Assembly (NCBI GenBank): GCA_965655775.1
Contig: CBFHHV010000037.1
Coordinates: 1 to 8,567, forward strand
Direction of reading: 5' to 3'
Source of the DNA: Marisimplicoccus sp965655775
GTDB taxonomy: Bacteria > Bacteroidota > Bacteroidia > Flavobacteriales > Flavobacteriaceae
Length of the DNA stretch: 8,567 nt
The position numbers were made by a program, and so were the translations under genes. How positions within the stretch are numbered: position 1 is the stretch's first letter; each line of letters opens with the position of its first letter. The notes below the pieces were generated by a model, which was not told where the DNA came from, did no database searches, and saw nothing but the letters and a program-made list of their open reading frames with translations. Positions 5,767 through 8,567 of this stretch are shown here, one piece after another.

Positions 5767-7867
5767 TCTCATATTCCTTATCGTATTATTTGCATCCTGC
5801 AATACACCAACTGGTGATATTAACTATCCAATTACAGAAAAAGATGTAGTTGTTGACACCTATTTCGGAAATGATATTGAAGACCCTTATAGATGGCTTG
5901 AAGATGATCTTTCTCAAGAAACTTCCAATTGGGTTGACAGTCAAAATGAAGTAGCATTTAACTATTTAAAATCAATACCTTACAGAGATAAATTAAAAAG
6001 TAAATTAACTTCAATTTGGAACTATGAGAAACAGACTAGTCCATTTACTAGGGGAGAATATATTTACTATTACAGAAACGATGGTCTTCAGAACCAATAT
6101 GTAGTCTACAGAAAAAAAGATAATTCAAATTCAAGTGAAGAAGTTTTCTTAGATCCAAATAAATTTTCTGATGATGGAACAATTTCCCTGACTGGACTTT
6201 ACTTTTCCGAAGATGGCAAACTCATTTCATATACAATTTCTGAAGGTGGAAGTGACTGGAGAAAGGCTATAGTCATGGACACTGAAACAAAACAGACTAT
6301 TGGTGATACACTCAACAATATTAAATTTAGCGGAATTTCTTGGAGTGGAAATAAAGGTTTCTATTATTCATCTTATGATAAGCCAGAAGGAAGTGAGCTT
6401 TCAGAATATACAGATAGACATAAACTCTATTATCATGAATTAAATACAGATCAGAAATCAGATAAAATTATTTTTGGTGATCAAAAAGAAAAGTTTAGAT
6501 ATGTATCGGGAAATGTTTCTGACGATAATAATTTTTTATTTATTTCTGCTTCAAACCTTACTGATGGGAATAAATTATACATGATTGATTTAAGAAATAA
6601 TTCTAATAGAATTCAAATTATTAGTGATGATCCAACTACTGATGAATATGTAGTTGACAATATAGATGACACCTTCTACATTTTTACAAATTATAATGCT
6701 CCTAATAAAAGATTAGTAAAAACATCTTTGAATAACCTAGATAGAAGTAATTGGCAAGATGTAATACCAGAGAGCGATAATGTTTTTTCAGTAAGTTCTG
6801 GAAGTGGTTATTTTTTTGCAAGATATTTAGTTGATACATTCTCACAGGTTTACCAATACAATTACAGTGGAGACTTAGTTAGAAGAGTTGAGTTGCCTGG
6901 GATTGGAACATCAAGGGGATTCTATGGAGAGAGAGACCAAGAGGAATTATATTTTTCATTTTCTAATTATTATACTCCTGGAAACTTGTATTTTTTTAAC
7001 CCGACCAATGGTGAATATGATATTTATTGGAAACCTGAAATTGAGTTTAATTCCGATGAATATAAATCTAAGCAAGTTTTCTTTGAATCTAAAGATGGAA
7101 CGAAAGTTCCAATGACTATTACTCACAAAAAGGATATAGTTTTAGATGGTAGCAATCCAACAATCCTATACGGTTATGGTGGTTTTAATATTAGTAGTAC
7201 TCCTGGTTTTAGCGTTACTAATGCTGTCTGGATGGATCTAGGTGGTGTCTATGCTGTTCCTAATATCAGGGGTGGGGGAGAATATGGAAAAGAATGGCAT
7301 AATTCAGGAACAAGACTTAATAAGCAAAATGGTTTTGATGATTTTATTGCAGCAGCTGAGTACCTTATTTCTTCAAATTACACATCTTCAGACTATTTAG
7401 CAATAAGAGGAGGTTCTAATGGGGGATTATTAGTAGGTGCTGTTATGACTCAGAGGCCAGAATTAATGAAAGTTGCACTTCCGGCAGTTGGAGTTTTAGA
7501 TATGTTAAGATATCACAAATTTACATCTGGAGCTGGGTGGGCATTTGATTATGGTACTTCTGAGGAATCAGAAGAAATGTTTAGATACCTTTTGGGTTAT
7601 TCACCAGTTCATAATGTTAAACAAAACACAGAATACCCAGCAACAATGATAACTACTGGAGATCATGATGATCGAGTTGTTCCGGCTCATTCATTTAAGT
7701 TTGCAGCTAACCTTCAGGATAAACATGTTGGAAAAAATCCAGTTTTGATACGTATTGAAAAAGAGGCAGGTCATGGGGCAGGTACACCATTGGCAAAAGT
7801 CATTGACCAGTACGCAGATATCTATGGGTTTACATTATATAACATGGGAGTAAAGAGAATTAAATAA
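5756..7867 (+). CDS. Prolyl oligopeptidase (S9A), predicted lipoprotein
   Basis: A serine peptidase that cleaves short peptides after proline. The 703 residues match the family size (about 710). Residues 1-14 look like a short lipoprotein signal ending FAS|C with C15 lipidated, so the enzyme is probably anchored in the envelope and faces the periplasm or outside. The N-terminal domain opens with the hallmark DPYRWLED (43-50); a seven-bladed propeller follows to about 430. The alpha/beta-hydrolase domain has YGYGGFNIS (472-480), NIRGGGEYG (503-511), nucleophile S554 in GGSNGG, W595 expected at the proline pocket, D638 with substrate-binding R640 in DHDDRVVP (636-643), and H673 in AGHGAG. The catalytic triad is complete. 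Its ATG lies 11 bp inside pyrD in another frame, indicating coupling. A dipeptidyl-peptidase or oligopeptidase B role is less likely given length and motifs. Confidence 0.95.
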   Translation: MKNNLIFLIVLFASCNTPTGDINYPITEKDVVVDTYFGNDIEDPYRWLEDDLSQETSNWVDSQNEVAFNYLKSIPYRDKLKSKLTSIWNYEKQTSPFTRGEYIYYYRNDGLQNQYVVYRKKDNSNSSEEVFLDPNKFSDDGTISLTGLYFSEDGKLISYTISEGGSDWRKAIVMDTETKQTIGDTLNNIKFSGISWSGNKGFYYSSYDKPEGSELSEYTDRHKLYYHELNTDQKSDKIIFGDQKEKFRYVSGNVSDDNNFLFISASNLTDGNKLYMIDLRNNSNRIQIISDDPTTDEYVVDNIDDTFYIFTNYNAPNKRLVKTSLNNLDRSNWQDVIPESDNVFSVSSGSGYFFARYLVDTFSQVYQYNYSGDLVRRVELPGIGTSRGFYGERDQEELYFSFSNYYTPGNLYFFNPTNGEYDIYWKPEIEFNSDEYKSKQVFFESKDGTKVPMTITHKKDIVLDGSNPTILYGYGGFNISSTPGFSVTNAVWMDLGGVYAVPNIRGGGEYGKEWHNSGTRLNKQNGFDDFIAAAEYLISSNYTSSDYLAIRGGSNGGLLVGAVMTQRPELMKVALPAVGVLDMLRYHKFTSGAGWAFDYGTSEESEEMFRYLLGYSPVHNVKQNTEYPATMITTGDHDDRVVPAHSFKFAANLQDKHVGKNPVLIRIEKEAGHGAGTPLAKVIDQYADIYGFTLYNMGVKRIK

Positions 7868-7868
7868 C

Positions 7869-8567
7869 TTAATCAAAATAGCTAAAACTCTCATTTGATT
7901 TAATGTTCTTTAATGTTTCATAAATTAATCTGATAACATTCTCGACATCTTCTTTTTGCACCATCTCTACTGTTGTATGCATATATCTTAATGGAAGAGA
8001 AATTAATGCTGATGGTACACCTCCATTACTGTATGCAAACGCATCAGTGTCAGTTCCAGTAAATCTTGAAGATGCAAGTCTTTGATATGGGATTTTATTC
8101 TTTTCAGCTATACTTATAATTTTCTCTCTAAGATTATTCTGAACTGCAGGAGCATAAGTAATAACAGGTCCTTTTCCTATTTTCGCATCTCCCTGTTTTT
8201 TAGCTTCTATCATTGGTGTTGAAGTATCATGAGTAACATCAGTGACTATTGCTACATTAGGTTTTAATGTATTTGTAATCATTTCAGCCCCTCTTAAACC
8301 AATTTCTTCTTGAACAGAGTTGGTAACGTATAAGCAAAAGGGTAGTTTGTCTTTGTTCTCATTTAGTAGCCTTGCAACTTCAGCAATCATAAAACCACCT
8401 GCTCTATTATCAATTGCTCTACAGACAAATTTATTTTTATTAAGAATATGAAAAGAATCCGGATAGGTTATAACACAGCCAACATGAACACCCATCTTCT
8501 CGACCTCCTTTTTATCCTTTGCACCAATATCTATGAAAATATTATCGATCTTCGGTGGTGCTTCTTT
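7869..8567 (-). CDS. M42-family aminopeptidase, C-terminal 232 residues (5' end outside window)
   Basis: A cytoplasmic di-metal (zinc or cobalt) aminopeptidase of family M42 (FrvX/TET/glutamyl aminopeptidase group, often mis-called endoglucanase M), usually a large oligomer that trims peptides. The frame is open to the right edge, so the ATG at 8495 is internal: the 24 codons before it (IDNIFIDIGAKDKKEVEK) are family sequence. Counting from the edge, visible features are the bridging metal ligand D53 in RAIDNRAG, the catalytic and ligand pair E87-E88 in QEEIGLRGAE, ligand D110 in VTDVTHD, GTDTDAF (171-177), and ligand H197 in YMHTTVE. Roughly the first third, including the first His ligand, is missing from view; family members are about 340-370 residues. 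It runs towards the prolyl oligopeptidase gene, the two stop codons separated by one base. Exact substrate preference cannot be read from the sequence. Confidence 0.93.
   Translation of the reverse strand, partial: KEAPPKIDNIFIDIGAKDKKEVEKMGVHVGCVITYPDSFHILNKNKFVCRAIDNRAGGFMIAEVARLLNENKDKLPFCLYVTNSVQEEIGLRGAEMITNTLKPNVAIVTDVTHDTSTPMIEAKKQGDAKIGKGPVITYAPAVQNNLREKIISIAEKNKIPYQRLASSRFTGTDTDAFAYSNGGVPSALISLPLRYMHTTVEMVQKEDVENVIRLIYETLKNIKSNESFSYFD

Noticed and set aside
6888..7115. Forward open frame of 75 codons within the prolyl oligopeptidase gene.
   Set aside because: Out of frame with an intact propeller-domain coding sequence; no recognisable domain or start context.
7655..7680. GATCATGATGATC near-palindrome as a regulatory site.
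   Set aside because: It encodes the conserved DHDDR catalytic segment of prolyl oligopeptidase, which explains the sequence.
8493..8495. ATG at 8495 as the true start of the M42 peptidase.
   Set aside because: The frame remains open to the window edge, and the preceding codons encode conserved family sequence (IDNIFIDIGAKDKKEV), so the Met is internal.
1..8567. Insertion sequence, prophage, CRISPR, tRNA/rRNA or defence-system content.
   Set aside because: No transposase, integrase, repeat-spacer pattern, cloverleaf or rRNA-like segment was found. All genes over about 60 codons are assigned to housekeeping or peptidase families.

Overview
The window is AT-rich chromosomal DNA from a member of the Bacteroidota, most likely a (marine-type) flavobacterium. 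The case rests on gene content: a PUR/DUF3276 protein, a DUF1573 lipoprotein next to yajC, a long (~300-residue) NusB with an extra N-terminal domain, signal peptides of the 'LNAQ' and short-lipobox kinds, start codons without Shine-Dalgarno sequences, and several exact matches to the Bacteroidota -7 promoter element TAnnTTTG. The genus cannot be fixed from this sequence alone.

Layout. A leftward transcription unit occupies 1-3005: an ABC half-transporter (1248-3005), a PUR-domain nucleic-acid-binding protein (815-1216) and the first 266 codons of a secreted M14 zinc carboxypeptidase that runs off the left edge. An 87-bp divergent promoter region (3006-3092) separates it from a rightward unit: nusB (3093-3983), a DUF1573 lipoprotein (4011-4457), yajC (4460-4729), pyrD (4729-5766) and a lipoprotein-type prolyl oligopeptidase (5756-7867). 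In this unit the genes from DUF1573 onward are separated by 2 bp or overlap, which suggests translational coupling. At 7868 the unit meets, tail to tail, the 3' part of an M42-family aminopeptidase gene whose start lies beyond the right edge.

Themes. The genes are core cell functions: rRNA transcription antitermination (NusB), protein export (YajC), de novo pyrimidine synthesis (PyrD) and lipid or drug export (ABC). Three unrelated peptidase families (M14, S9A, M42) are also present; two carry export signals and one is cytoplasmic. This suits a heterotroph that degrades proteins and peptides.

I see no mobile element, tRNA, rRNA, CRISPR array or defence/toxin system, and no convincing new multi-gene system. 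No gap between genes exceeds 87 bp. The points most worth a second look are small: a boxA-like sequence placed against the nusB start codon followed by an imperfect hairpin in the first codons, TAnnTTTG boxes unusually close to four start codons, and an ABC ATPase with Asp at the catalytic Glu position. Two start codons were moved from TTG to downstream ATG for reasons given in the entries.
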